Shown here piece by piece: positions 25,133 to 33,801 of a stretch of 44,397 nucleotides of DNA (the stretch's first letter is position 1; each line of letters begins with the position of its first letter). The stretch spans positions 1-44,397 of the forward strand of contig NZ_NGFP01000032.1 of assembly GCF_002149035.1 (NCBI RefSeq). The letters run 5' to 3'. The notes beneath the pieces were generated by a model that was not told where the DNA came from, made no database searches, and saw only the letters and a program-made list of their open reading frames with translations. The position numbers and the translations under genes were made by a program. The stretch is from Streptosporangium minutum. Its GTDB lineage: Bacteria > Actinomycetota > Actinomycetes > Streptosporangiales > Streptosporangiaceae.

Positions 25133-25641
25133 GGTTGCGGTACGCGCGAAACGCGCTCTGGCGACACTGCGCACAGATCGTGTCTACTGTGGATATACCA
25201 GATCCCTTTGACGTCGCCACGCTCGTCGCCGGGCTTGCCGCCGGAAGAGGCCGGCCCATCGAGCTGATCCCGCTGGCGGCACAACCCAGCACGCCGTGCG
25301 GCGTGCTCGCGGCGACCGACCGGACCGACTACGTCTTCTACACCGCCGACACCAGCCCCCTGCACCAGGAGCACATCCTGCTGCACGAGCTGGGCCATCT
25401 CTTGTGCGGCCACGTAGGCTCCAGCGGACTGGACGAGACGGTCTCCTCGGTGCTCATGCCGAACCTTCCGGTCGAACTCGTACGGCGGGTGCTGGGCCGC
25501 ACGACCTACGCCGAACAGCAGGAGCAGGAGGCGGAGATGGTCGCTTCGCTGATCATGCACAAGGCCCGCCGCGGCGTGCCCGCCGAACCAGTGAGCAGCG
25601 AACTGGAACGCCTGCACTCGGCGTTCGGCCCCGGTGACTGA
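25129..25641 (+). CDS. ImmA/IrrE-family (M78-like) metallopeptidase
   Basis: A 170-residue protein with GTG at 25129 overlapping the XRE stop. The zinc motif is ILLHELGHLLCGH (His86, Glu87, His90), and a later acidic block EQQEQEAEMVASLI supplies the expected third ligand. ImmA/IrrE proteases cleave the repressor encoded beside them, releasing its target genes, in response to a signal. By analogy this one may cut or modulate the XRE protein. It overlaps the membrane-protein gene by eight bases, making a tightly coupled three-gene operon. Confidence 0.85.
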   Translation: MRLRYARNALWRHCAQIVSTVDIPDPFDVATLVAGLAAGRGRPIELIPLAAQPSTPCGVLAATDRTDYVFYTADTSPLHQEHILLHELGHLLCGHVGSSGLDETVSSVLMPNLPVELVRRVLGRTTYAEQQEQEAEMVASLIMHKARRGVPAEPVSSELERLHSAFGPGD

Positions 25642-26812
25642 GGTGATCAGCTATTTCGCGGCCGGGCTGCTGGTGCTGATCAGCGCGGGCAAGCTGGCCA
25701 CCGCGCGGCGCATCCCGTTGAGCCCCGGTATGCGATACCTGCTGGGGTTCTTCCTGAGCATGGCGGCAGCGCTGGCGGTCTCGGCCGAACCGACCGTGCG
25801 ATTGCTGCTCGCCCATGACCTGCCCACGGTGGCTCTGGTGTGCCGGCTGGTGAGCAACGCGTTGCAGGTGCTGGCTGTGCACTTCCTGATGCGGCTGGCC
25901 CGCGCCGTCCAGACCCCCGTACCGCGCACCCGGCTGTGGCCGCTGGTGCTGTGCTGGGCGCTGATGGCGGTGTGCTTCGTTGACGTGGTGCTGCATGTCG
26001 ATCAGTTCGACGCTCCCGGTTTCGGTTGGCGGTTCGGCGCCGTCGGATACCAGGTGGTGCTGGTCGGATACGCGGTCGGCTGCCTCATGACGTTCATGCG
26101 AGTGCTCACCCGGCATGCCCGGCAGTGCCCGCCCGGCAGCTTCCGCACCGGACTGCGGGTGATCGTGACGGCCTCGGCGGTGACCGTGGTCTGGGGCCTG
26201 TACTCCGGCCTTCCCACGCTCTGGCTGTCGGTGACCGGCCTGTCCGGTGACGACTTCCTGCCCATCGGCCGGATGATCGGGCTGATGGCAATGGCGCTGT
26301 GGGTCGTGGGCGCGGTGGTGACCACCTGGCAGGGCATGGTGGAGCGACCGCTGCGGTGGCTGACGGCCCGGCGCGACGTCCGCGCGGTAACGCCGCTGTG
26401 GTCGGTGCTGGTGGCCGCGTTACCCAGGATCGCGTTGCCGCCGACTGCCCGGTGTGGCGCGGAGTTCGCGCTGTATCGCAAGCTGATCGAGATCCGGGAC
26501 GGACTGCTGGCCCTGCGCCAGCATGTGCCACCCGAACTGGCGGACTGGGTGCGCGAGTCGGCCTGCCGGCACGCCGCCGCCGAGGACGAGCCGACTGTGG
26601 CGGCCGCCGGGCTGGCCGCCGCGCTGGTGGCCCGGAAGTCCGGGCGCAGTTGGCCGCAACCGCCCGCCGTGCGCACCTCCTCGGTACCCAGCATCGATGC
26701 GGAGACGGCCTGGCTGAGCGCGGTGTCGGTGGCATTCACCAGCTCACCGGTGGTGGACGAGGTCCGGAAACGGGCCCGCGCGACCTACCCGGCGCCCGCG
26801 GAAGCGGCCTGA
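25634..26812 (+). CDS. Multi-span membrane protein, DUF6545 / MAB_1171c-like
   Basis: A 392-residue protein with GTG at 25634. The first 235 residues contain about seven hydrophobic segments (for example YFAAGLLVLISAGKL, LLGFFLSMAAALAVS, VLCWALMAVCFVDVVLHV, ALWVVGAVVTTW); the rest is a cytosolic helical domain with FALYRKLIEIRDGLLALRQH. This matches the actinobacterial family annotated as MAB_1171c-type putative transporter or DUF6545. It is usually found behind XRE and ImmA/IrrE-like genes. It could sense or export a small signal for the two upstream partners; there is no direct evidence of transport. Confidence 0.82.
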   Translation: MTEVISYFAAGLLVLISAGKLATARRIPLSPGMRYLLGFFLSMAAALAVSAEPTVRLLLAHDLPTVALVCRLVSNALQVLAVHFLMRLARAVQTPVPRTRLWPLVLCWALMAVCFVDVVLHVDQFDAPGFGWRFGAVGYQVVLVGYAVGCLMTFMRVLTRHARQCPPGSFRTGLRVIVTASAVTVVWGLYSGLPTLWLSVTGLSGDDFLPIGRMIGLMAMALWVVGAVVTTWQGMVERPLRWLTARRDVRAVTPLWSVLVAALPRIALPPTARCGAEFALYRKLIEIRDGLLALRQHVPPELADWVRESACRHAAAEDEPTVAAAGLAAALVARKSGRSWPQPPAVRTSSVPSIDAETAWLSAVSVAFTSSPVVDEVRKRARATYPAPAEAA

Positions 26813-26887
26813 ACACCGTCATGCCCTGGACGACCTGCGACAGCTCGCCGAAGCTCCGCGCGTCATTCCGTCCCCACGCCGGGCGAG

Positions 26888-27316
26888 GTGGGCCGCGCGC
26901 ATGCCGCGTCCCTGTCCAGCCTCGATGTCGATGCCCGGACTCGGCGGCTTCTGGCCCGGGGCGGCTACACCAGCGGCGCTGCGGCCACGATGCGCGCTGA
27001 GCGTGATGCGCTGCGCGGCCACCACATCCCCGACTACAACGGCCACTACGACGCTCCCGCCACCAACTGCCGGCTGCGCTGCCCCCTGGCCCAGCACCAG
27101 GTCTGCGCCGACGCCGTCCGGCCGCAGCAGGCGCAGGTCCGCCAGCTGCTGCACCGCCTGAGGCGAGACGAGGAGCGCTTCACCATCACCAACGCCACCG
27201 TCGTCATCCACGGCGCCCTGTCGGCGTTCGAGCGGACCTTCCTACGTCAGAACCTGCTCTACCCCGTCCACACGGCGCCGCAGGCCGCCAAACTGATCGC
27301 CGGGAGGCTCCGTTGA
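26888..27316 (+). CDS. Hypothetical protein coupled to the glycosyltransferase-like gene
   Basis: A 142-residue protein starting with GTG at 26888. I do not recognise it. It carries a cysteine group (NCRLRCPLAQHQVCADA) that could bind metal, and a C-terminal Arg-rich helix region. Its stop (27314-27316) overlaps the TTG start of the next gene, so the pair is translationally coupled. The gene downstream is broken, so this one may be non-functional too. Confidence 0.5.
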   Translation: MGRAHAASLSSLDVDARTRRLLARGGYTSGAAATMRAERDALRGHHIPDYNGHYDAPATNCRLRCPLAQHQVCADAVRPQQAQVRQLLHRLRRDEERFTITNATVVIHGALSAFERTFLRQNLLYPVHTAPQAAKLIAGRLR

Positions 27317-28710
27317 CAACCAGCACCCCATCCGCCGGCGCAGACACACCCGCCAGCCCCCTGTTCACCCGGCAAGCGCCCCTGCCGGAGTTCAGTGACC
27401 TGGCCGCTCATCTGGCCGCGACCGCCGATGCGGCCACCGTGCGCACCCTGCTGACCATCAGCCGCCAACCCGCCGCCGACCGCATCGCCGCAGTCCTCGA
27501 CGAACGCACCGACCTGCCGGTGGAGGCGCTGGCCCTGCTGGTCGCCGTCCGGCCCGGCCTGCGTTCGGCCACCACCCGGCTGAAAGAGCATCTGTTTCCC
27601 ACCGGCCGCGGCTGCCACCGCTTCACCCGCGCCATCGCCGCCCTGGCCCACCGTCCCGAGAGCCTGGAGCTTGACTTCACCGCCGACGAACGGTTCGCCG
27701 AAGCCGCGGTCGAGGCCGACCCCGGCGCCGTGCTCGGCGTCTTGACCGATGCGCTGGCCGTGCCGCGCCTGGACCTGCGGCGCGAGGAGGGCCTGCGCGC
27801 CCTCACCGTGGCCCGCGCAGCCCGCGGCCACATCAGCGACCCTCTGGCCCACGCCGCACGCCAGGTGCTGGAGCGCACCCGCCTGGCCGCGCTCACCGAC
27901 CCCCTCATGCGCCGCCGCGCCGCGCTGCTGGAGGACCTCTCCTCCCACACCGGCGGACTGACCCGGGCGCTGCAGGTGTGGTTCGACGACCTCGTCGCCG
28001 GTGTCGACACCCCCGAGCAGGCCCGCGCAGCCTCCGAACACCTCGACCGGGCCTGCGCGCACCTGGCCGCCGCACACCGCCTGCACCTGGCCGCCGACCA
28101 TCTCACCGGATGCGACGGCCAACGCCCCCTGGACCACTTCGACGATGCCTTGTTGATCGCCTTCACCCGAGCGCTCACCAAGAACCACCGCGACAAGATC
28201 CCAGCCGCTGTGCACATCCACGCGATGATCGCCGCGGTGAAGGCAGCCCGCTCCAAGGCCTTCATCAACGACGCCACCGCCGACCCGCGCATCGGGCTGG
28301 TCATCCCGATGCGCGATGAGGCAGGACGCATCAGCGCCCCCAGCCTCCAAGCCCCGACGGCCTTGACGCCATCGGCGTCAAACTCGCCCAGCTCGCCTGG
28401 CTGTTCGACGCCCGGCCCGGCGCCCGCGCGCACGTGCTGCTCGTTGACGAAGCACCTGATGCCGCATCCGCCCGCGCGGCCCGCGCCGTGTTGGAGACCG
28501 CCCCGGCCCATCCGCAGGTCAACATCAGCGTCGCCACGCACCCGGCCCACCTCGGCGACAGCGCCAAAGGCGGAGCCGTGCTGTGGGGCCTGGCTCGGCT
28601 GCTGAACGACGGCTGGCCTATCCTCACCCATCCTCGCCTACACCGACCTTGACCTTACCTATCCCCTTGACCAGCTCGGCCTGCTCCTGCACCGCCTCGA
28701 CCAGCCCGGC
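27313..28710 (+). pseudogene. Glycosyltransferase-like protein, frameshifted and cut by Tn3 sequence
   Basis: A helical N-terminal domain (about 300 residues, ending near ARSKAFINDATADPRIG) is followed by a GT-A-like start, LVIPMRDEAGRIS. A frameshift near 28340 moves the text into a second frame (DAIGVKLAQLAWLFDARPGA, HVLLVDEAPD, AVLWGLARLLNDGWPIL), and near 28625 into a third (LAYTDLDLTYPLDQLGLLLH), where TDLDL looks like the DxD motif. The second shift comes from a near-exact 10-base duplication (TATCCTCACC/CATCCTCGCC). The third frame runs without a stop into the Tn3 transposase at 28711. Substrate unknown. Confidence 0.65.
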
Positions 28711-30594
28711 GTGTACCGGTTCTTCAAGAAGGACCGGCCGGCGCTGTTTGAGCTGGCGGGCAAGCTGCGGCTGAAGGCCACCTCCAGCGACGATCCGGTG
28801 CTGGCCGCGCTGGCGCACGCCCGCGAGCATTCACCCAAGCGGCGCGACTTCATCCCGCTGCCGCCACCGGTGCAGGAGGATGAGCCGGAGTCGGGTATCG
28901 CGTTCGCCTCGGGTAACTGGCGGCGCGCGGTGACCGACCGCAGGCGGCCTGGCATGGTGGCGCGGCGGCACTTCGAGGCGATGGTGCTCTGCTACCTGGC
29001 CGAGGAACTGCGCACCGGCGACGTAGCCGTGCTCGGCTCGAACGAGTACGCCGACTGGGGCGCCCACCTGCTGCCCTGGGAGGAGTGCCAGCCGAAACTG
29101 GCCGCCTTCTGTGAGAAGGTCGGGCTGCCCGACACCCCCGCCGGCTTCGTCGCCCGCCTCAAGGACGCCCACCTGAGCGCGGCCGCGCAGCTGGACGCCG
29201 GCTACCTCGACAACGCCGACCTGGTCATCGACGAAGGCGGCGTGCCCACCCTCAAACGCCGCCCCGGCAAGGGCAGCGATGCCGAGGCCGAACCGCTGGC
29301 GGCCGAGATCGAGCGGCGCATGCCCGAACGCTCGCTGCTGTCCATCGTCGCGCGCACCGCCCACCGGCTCACCTGGTATCGCCACTTCGGCCCGGCCTCC
29401 GGCTCCGACCCCAAGATCAAGGACAAGCTGGGGCGGTACTCGCTGGCGGTGTTCACCGGCGGCATCAACATCGGCCCCTACGAGGCGGCCAAGCACATCA
29501 CCGGCGTCACCGCCCGCGAGCTGTCCATGGTCCGCAACCGGCACATCACCCTGAAGAAGCTGAACGCCGCGGTCGTCGATGTGGTCAATGCCTTCGCCGA
29601 GCTGGATGTGGTCAAGGCCTGGGGGGACGGCAGCACGGTGGCCGCCGACGGTACCCAGGTGGACACCTACATCGATAATCTCCTGGCCGAGACCAGCATC
29701 CGGTACGGAGGACTCGGCGGCATCGCCTACCACTACATCTCCGACACCTACGTGGTGCTGTTCTCCCGGTTCATCCCGTGCGGGGTGTGGGAGGCGGTGC
29801 ACCTGATTGAAGGGCTACTGGCCAACACCGCCGACATCCAGCCCTCCCCGGTGCACGCCGACACCCAGGGCCAGAACTTCCCGGTCTTCGCCCTGGCGAC
29901 GCTGTTCGGGTTCGACCCGATGCCACGCATCCGCAACTTCAAGGACCTGATCTTCTTCCGCGCCTCAAAGAAGATCGCCTACCCGCACATCGACCAGCTG
30001 TTCGGCGAGAGCGGCCGCAACGTCATCGACTGGAAGCTGATCGACAAGCACTGGACCGACCTGATGCAGGTGGCCACCTCCATCAGCGAGGGTCGGCTGA
30101 GCTCGGCCACGCTGATGCGGCGGCTGCGGTCCAACTCCCGCAAGAACCGCATCTACAAGGCCTTCCGCGAGGTCGGGCGCAGCGTGCGCACCGTCGCCCT
30201 GCTGCGGTATCTGGCCGACCCGGCGCTACGGGCGCGGGTCACCGCGGCGACCAACAAGGTCGAGTCCTACAACGGCTTCTCCAAGTGGCTCGGCTTCGGC
30301 GGGGTGCTGGCCGACAACGACCCCGAAGAGCCGGAGAAACTGATCAAGTTCAACACCCTGCTGGCCAACCTGGTCGTCTTCCACAACGCCCTGGACATCT
30401 CCGGCATCGTCCGGCAGCTGGTCGCCGAAGGCTGGCAGATCACCGCCGACCAGCTCGGCCAGATCGCGCCTTACCCGCGCTCCCACATCAGCCGCTTCGG
30501 CGCCTACGCCACCGACGAACTACGTCACCGGCCGGATCCGTTCGACCCACTGCTGAAAGAGGTCGACTTCACAACCGTCGACCTGGCCGCCTGA
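28711..30594 (+). pseudogene. tnpA: Tn3-family transposase, N-terminal third missing
   Basis: Residues from YRFFKKDRPALFELAGKLRL to the stop are the C-terminal two thirds (about 627 residues) of a Tn3 transposase of about 1000. The DDE residues are intact: Asp in WGDGSTVAADGTQ, Asp in HADTQGQNFPVFALATLFGF, Glu in NKVESYNGFSKWL. The N-terminal DNA-binding part is absent; the frame is joined in phase to the glycosyltransferase-like gene. An N-terminal fragment of the same kind of protein lies inside the mini-element at 30991-31287. Binding to transposon ends needs the lost part, so this copy should be inactive. Confidence 0.88.
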
Positions 30595-30757
30595 GCGCGA
30601 CGGATCCGGTGAGGACGCGGCAGGGTTGAGCAGCCCTGGCGACGGCCAGTGCTGCCAGGGCCTCGGGCTCGTCGGTGTCGGCCTCCCAGACCAATCGGCG
30701 CAGTAGCGCGTCGCGACGATGCTCGGGGAAGTCGGCGGGTCCCAGCCAGGCGATCAT
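30569..30757 (-). CDS. Small ORF coupled to a resolvase gene
   Basis: A 62-residue frame whose ATG (30755-30757) overlaps the stop of the recombinase fragment as ATGA. It reads DFPEHRRDALLRRLVWEADT, DEPEALAALAVARAAQP and an Arg-rich end. It overlaps the 3' end of the Tn3 transposase on the other strand. It may be a small accessory protein of the transposon; the family is unknown. Confidence 0.4.
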   Translation of the reverse strand: MIAWLGPADFPEHRRDALLRRLVWEADTDEPEALAALAVARAAQPCRVLTGSVALRRPGRRL

Positions 30758-30900
30758 GAGGCTGCTGGCAGGGCGGTGGGGTCGAGAGCACGTGTGGTCT
30801 GGCCGGCGCGCAGTTGCTGCAGGTCGGGGATGTGGTTGTACAACGTCCCTGCTGAGACGCCGAGCAGCTTGGCGATCGAGGTGATCGAGTTCTCCGGGTT
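30754..30900 (-). pseudogene. C-terminal end of a serine recombinase split by the mini-Tn3
   Basis: The minus strand reads NPENSITSIAKLLGVSAGTL, YNHIPDLQQLRAG and stops at 30754-30756: the helix-turn-helix end of a resolvase. It joins the upstream part at 32099-32582 when the element at 30901-32098 and one GGGTT are removed, giving a continuous DMLPNPENSITSIAKLLG. Confidence 0.88.
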
Positions 30901-32098
30901 GGGGTCCCAGTAGTAACCGCCGAAAATCGGGCGGATATAGCTGAATAGGCTTCTGAGCTTGATATCTGTGGGACCGGCTGGAGGTCGTTCTTGGCGACGC
31001 AGGTGTTCGCGGATGAGGATCTGGAGCGGCTGCGGGGATTCCCGGAGATCGGTCGAGACGAGCTGTTCCGGTTCTTCACCCTGACATCAGCTGATGTCGC
31101 GTTCGTCGATCCCGGCCGGGGCCGAGGTCCGGCCGATCGGCTGGGGCTGGCCGTAGCCCTGTCCACGTTGCCGTGGCTCGGATTCGTGCCGGACAAAGTC
31201 TCGGCGGCGCCGCCGGTGGCGGTGGCCAGGCTGGCCGACCAGCTCGCCGTCGACCCAGCCGAACTGCGGTCCTACAAGCGGCGCCAGGCACCCCGCCGCC
31301 GGCGCCGATCCCCGCCGACACCCCGGCCATGGACATCCGCGTCGCCTACGCCCGCTGCTCCCACCTCACCCAGGAACTTCAGTCTCAGCTGGCCGCGCTG
31401 GCCGCGCACGGCATCCCGCGCGAGAAGATCTTCGCCGAGAAGGTATCCACCCGCGTGCGGGTCCGCCCGAAGTTCGAAGCCGCCCTGCAGGCCTGCCGCG
31501 AGATCAAGGCGCACGCCCCGCACTGCCGGGTCATCCTCACCGTGTACGAGATGAAGCGGCTGGGCCGGGACTCGGCCGAGCTGACCGCGCTGGCCGACCA
31601 CCTCACCGCGCACGGCATCGCCTTGGAGATGCTCGCCGGGCCGCTGACCGGGATCTACGACCCGTCCGGCACCGGGCGGGTGCTGTTCGCCTTCTTCGCC
31701 GCGATGGCCGAGACCGAACGCGAGAACATCCGCGAGGCCACCTTGGAAGGCTTGAGTGCCGCAGCCCGCAAGGGAAACCACGGCGGACGTCCGCCGGTGA
31801 TCACCGACGACATGCTGCACACCGTGCTCCGCCGCCGCGTGAACGGCGAGTCGGTGGAGGACATCCGCCCGGACCTGATCATCCCCACCGGCAAGCGCAA
31901 GGGGCAGCACCCTAGCCTGGCTAGCATCTACCGCGCTGGCCGAGCACGAGAAGCGGCAGGCGTATCCCGGGGTCGTAGAGCAGGCCCATGCCGACTTCGC
32001 CATGCTCCAGGCGAGCACCTGATCGGCACGGCCAATCGGCCGCATCATCGCTGGCCAGCGATATCCGCCCGATTTTCGGCGGCAACTACGGCCACCCC
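30901..32098. mobile_element. 1.2-kb mini-Tn3 with 38-bp ends and 5-bp target duplication
   Basis: The ends 30901-30938 and 32061-32098 are inverted copies of 38 bases (33 identical), both starting GGGGT and sharing CCGCCGAAAATCGGGCGGAT. GGGTT flanks the element on both sides (30896-30900 and 32099-32103), the 5-bp duplication expected for Tn3-family transposition. Inside are the first 99 codons of a tnpA and a tnpR gene; about 90 percent of tnpA is deleted. It inserted into a minus-strand recombinase gene. It would move only with transposase supplied in trans. Confidence 0.95.
30991..31287 (+). pseudogene. tnpA: Tn3 transposase N-terminal fragment
   Basis: TTG at 30991 follows GGAGG. The 99 residues include LERLRGFPEIGRDELFRFFT, LTSADVAFVDPGRGRGPADR and VARLADQLAVDPAELRSY, the N-terminal (DUF4158-type) domain of Tn3 transposases. 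After RSYKRRQ similarity stops and the resolvase leader begins, marking the internal deletion. Confidence 0.88.
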
Positions 32099-32144
32099 GG
32101 GTTGGGCAGCATGTCCCGCGCTGCCCGCAGGAGTTCGGGAGTGA
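31329..32144 (+). CDS. tnpR: Tn3-type serine resolvase
   Basis: ATG at 31329. The catalytic domain reads RVAYARCSHLTQELQSQLAA (Ser in the nucleophile position), LTVYEMKRLGRDSAELTALA and FAAMAETERENIREATLEGL, then a helix-turn-helix region RKGNHGGRPPVITDDMLHTV with a longer tail. Note KRLGRDS in place of DRLGRS. Near 31943 two bases (one GC) seem lost: the alternative frame reads YRALAEHEKRQAYPGVVEQA and stops at 32020-32022. The present frame runs 46 bases beyond the transposon end to 32144. The catalytic part is whole, so resolution activity is possible. Confidence 0.82.
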   Translation: MDIRVAYARCSHLTQELQSQLAALAAHGIPREKIFAEKVSTRVRVRPKFEAALQACREIKAHAPHCRVILTVYEMKRLGRDSAELTALADHLTAHGIALEMLAGPLTGIYDPSGTGRVLFAFFAAMAETERENIREATLEGLSAAARKGNHGGRPPVITDDMLHTVLRRRVNGESVEDIRPDLIIPTGKRKGQHPSLASIYRAGRAREAAGVSRGRRAGPCRLRHAPGEHLIGTANRPHHRWPAISARFSAATTATPGWAACPALPAGVRE

Positions 32145-32582
32145 TGACGGTGGGGCGGCCGCCGGTGCGGCCGCGGGCCTTGGCCGCGGCCAGGCCGTCG
32201 CGGGTGCCGACGACGATGAGTTCGCGGATGAACTCGGCGAGGGCGGCGAAGACGTGGAAGATGAGCCGGCCGCCGGGGGGTGGTGTCGAGGTTCTCGTGC
32301 AGCGAGGTGAAGCCGATCTCGCGCTTGCGGAGGTCACCGACCATGGTGATGAGGTCGGCCAGAGAACGGCTGTAGCGATCCAGGGAGGGCACGACCAGTG
32401 TCGCCCTCCTGGAGGAAGACGTGGCACGCCTGGAGCTCGGGCCGGGCAGCGGTCTTGCCGGATTTCTTGTCGGTGAAGACGCGGCGGCATCCGGCTGCTT
32501 TGAGCGCGTCGAGTTGGCGTTCGAGGTTCTGGCCGGCGGTGGAGACGCGGGCGTAGCCGATGCGGATCTCGCTGCGGTGGGC
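32099..32582 (-). pseudogene. N-terminal part of the split serine recombinase, with frameshifts
   Basis: Minus-strand text: [20 protein letters not shown] with the catalytic Ser, then [20 protein letters not shown]; after a shift near 32400, [20 protein letters not shown]; after an extra C near 32275 (run of six instead of five), GRLIFHVFAALAEFIREL and ARGRTGGRPTVITPELLRAA. It is cut at 32099 by the mini-Tn3 and its end is at 30754-30900. The N-terminus is fused in frame to an IS1380-type fragment rather than having its own start. Confidence 0.85.
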
Positions 32583-32915
32583 TTGGCGGACGTTGCCCCA
32601 GGTGAAAGCACGCAAGAAGGAGCCCGGCGTGGACGGCGCGCGCACGCCGTCGAACACGGTGCTCATCCCGCTGTGCCGCAGCACGTCCAGATCGGTGATG
32701 CTGTCGGCGCCGCAGGCCATCCCGGCCACGATCGCGCTGACCTTGGCTTCAGCGTGGGCGCCGTCCGGGGCGGCCAGGGCCACCCGCTCACCGGCCAGCC
32801 GCTCCAGCCCGCACCGCTCGGCCAGCCGCATCACCGGGGCCAGCCCACCGTAGGCGATCACGTGCTCATCGTCGAAGATCGCATGCGTACGGCTGGCGGC
32901 GTGGGAGAATCGCAC
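32583..32915 (-). pseudogene. IS1380-family transposase N-terminal fragment
   Basis: ATG at 32915. The 111 residues read [20 protein letters not shown], then [40 protein letters not shown] and [14 protein letters not shown], the N-terminal part of an IS1380 transposase before its DDE core. It passes without a stop into the recombinase sequence, so a recombination joined the two. The rest of the IS is absent. It borders the RiPP cluster. Confidence 0.8.
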
Positions 32916-33057
32916 TTACGAGGTGTCCTTTGTCGTTGGGCTGCTGGAAGCGTCAGAACTCCCATCATCCCAGCTCGAAGGGCACCTCACTTCATTTCAC
33001 GACCGCTGCGTCAGATTCCGCCCCGTGGATCCAGGCTCAGTAAGCGGCGGCGTGCCG

Positions 33058-33801
33058 TCAGGCCTGTGGCGCGGCCTTCCACGCGGGCCAGCGCTGCTCG
33101 ACCGGGCGGGGCAGGTCGGCGGCGTACCACGTGCGCAGCGGCACCGGCACCGGATTCGACCGCTCGGCCGGCACCGGCGTGTCGGTCAGCTGTGCCAGGG
33201 CCTCGTGGTCGGCGGCTTCGGTCGCCAGCCGTGCGTTGCTGACCATCGGGCTCGGCCACCAGTTGATCGGCATGCTGGTGCGGACCTGCTGCGCGTGCTC
33301 GCGGCTGGGCAGCACCGCGTGTACGGCGTCGCCCCGGGCGACCACGAACCGGTTGCGGCGCGGCGCGATGGTCCACGCGCGTTCGAGGCGGCGGGGGACG
33401 AGCGCCGCGCCCTCCTGGTCGCAGACCTGGGAGGAGAAGATGGTCGCTCCACCCGCATCGCTGAGGTAGAGGATGCTGGCGGCGGCCGGCGGCCGGACGA
33501 CGCCGTCGCGCATGAACAGCGCCTCGTCCTTGTCGACGTGCCAGGGCTGGAAGTGGTAGGCGGGGGCTCGGCGGACCCACCACTCGACTCCGGCGTCGGG
33601 CCGTTCGAGCTGGGGGAGTCCGACCAGCGCCTTCAGGTGGCGTAGGACGGTCGCGATGAGCGGCGGCTCGGGTGCGTCGAGGCCGGTCCAGAAGGACAGC
33701 GTGCGGTTCGGCAACACGGCGGCCGCGACGCTGAGCACTTCGAGCAGCGCCGGGGGCAGCACATCGTCGAAGACACGCGGAGCGAACGGATCGACATCCA
33801 T
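33058..33801 (-). CDS. 2-oxoglutarate/Fe(II) oxygenase, prolyl 4-hydroxylase-like
   Basis: A 247-residue protein. The iron facial triad fits His88 and Asp90 (WHVDKDEALF) and His161 (GDAVHAVLP), with an Arg/Lys-rich segment beside the second His for 2-oxoglutarate; SILYLSDAGGATIF is the usual central strand pair. P4H-like enzymes hydroxylate proline or other residues; the precursor peptide 0.5 kb away has two prolines in its C-terminal ten residues. The ATG (33801) overlaps the stop of the upstream 120-residue gene as TGATG, so the two are coupled. The pair is transcribed away from the precursor. It ends about 140 bases from the IS1380 remnant at the cluster border. Confidence 0.78.
   Translation of the reverse strand: MDVDPFAPRVFDDVLPPALLEVLSVAAAVLPNRTLSFWTGLDAPEPPLIATVLRHLKALVGLPQLERPDAGVEWWVRRAPAYHFQPWHVDKDEALFMRDGVVRPPAAASILYLSDAGGATIFSSQVCDQEGAALVPRRLERAWTIAPRRNRFVVARGDAVHAVLPSREHAQQVRTSMPINWWPSPMVSNARLATEAADHEALAQLTDTPVPAERSNPVPVPLRTWYAADLPRPVEQRWPAWKAAPQA

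Noticed and set aside
26888-27316. Zinc-finger or integrase assignment for the coupled hypothetical protein
   Set aside because: Only one loose cysteine group; no further motif supports a family.
27259-28631. Long minus-strand frames opposite the glycosyltransferase-like gene
   Set aside because: Gly/Val/Gln-rich shadow text; the plus strand shows GT-like motifs over three frames.
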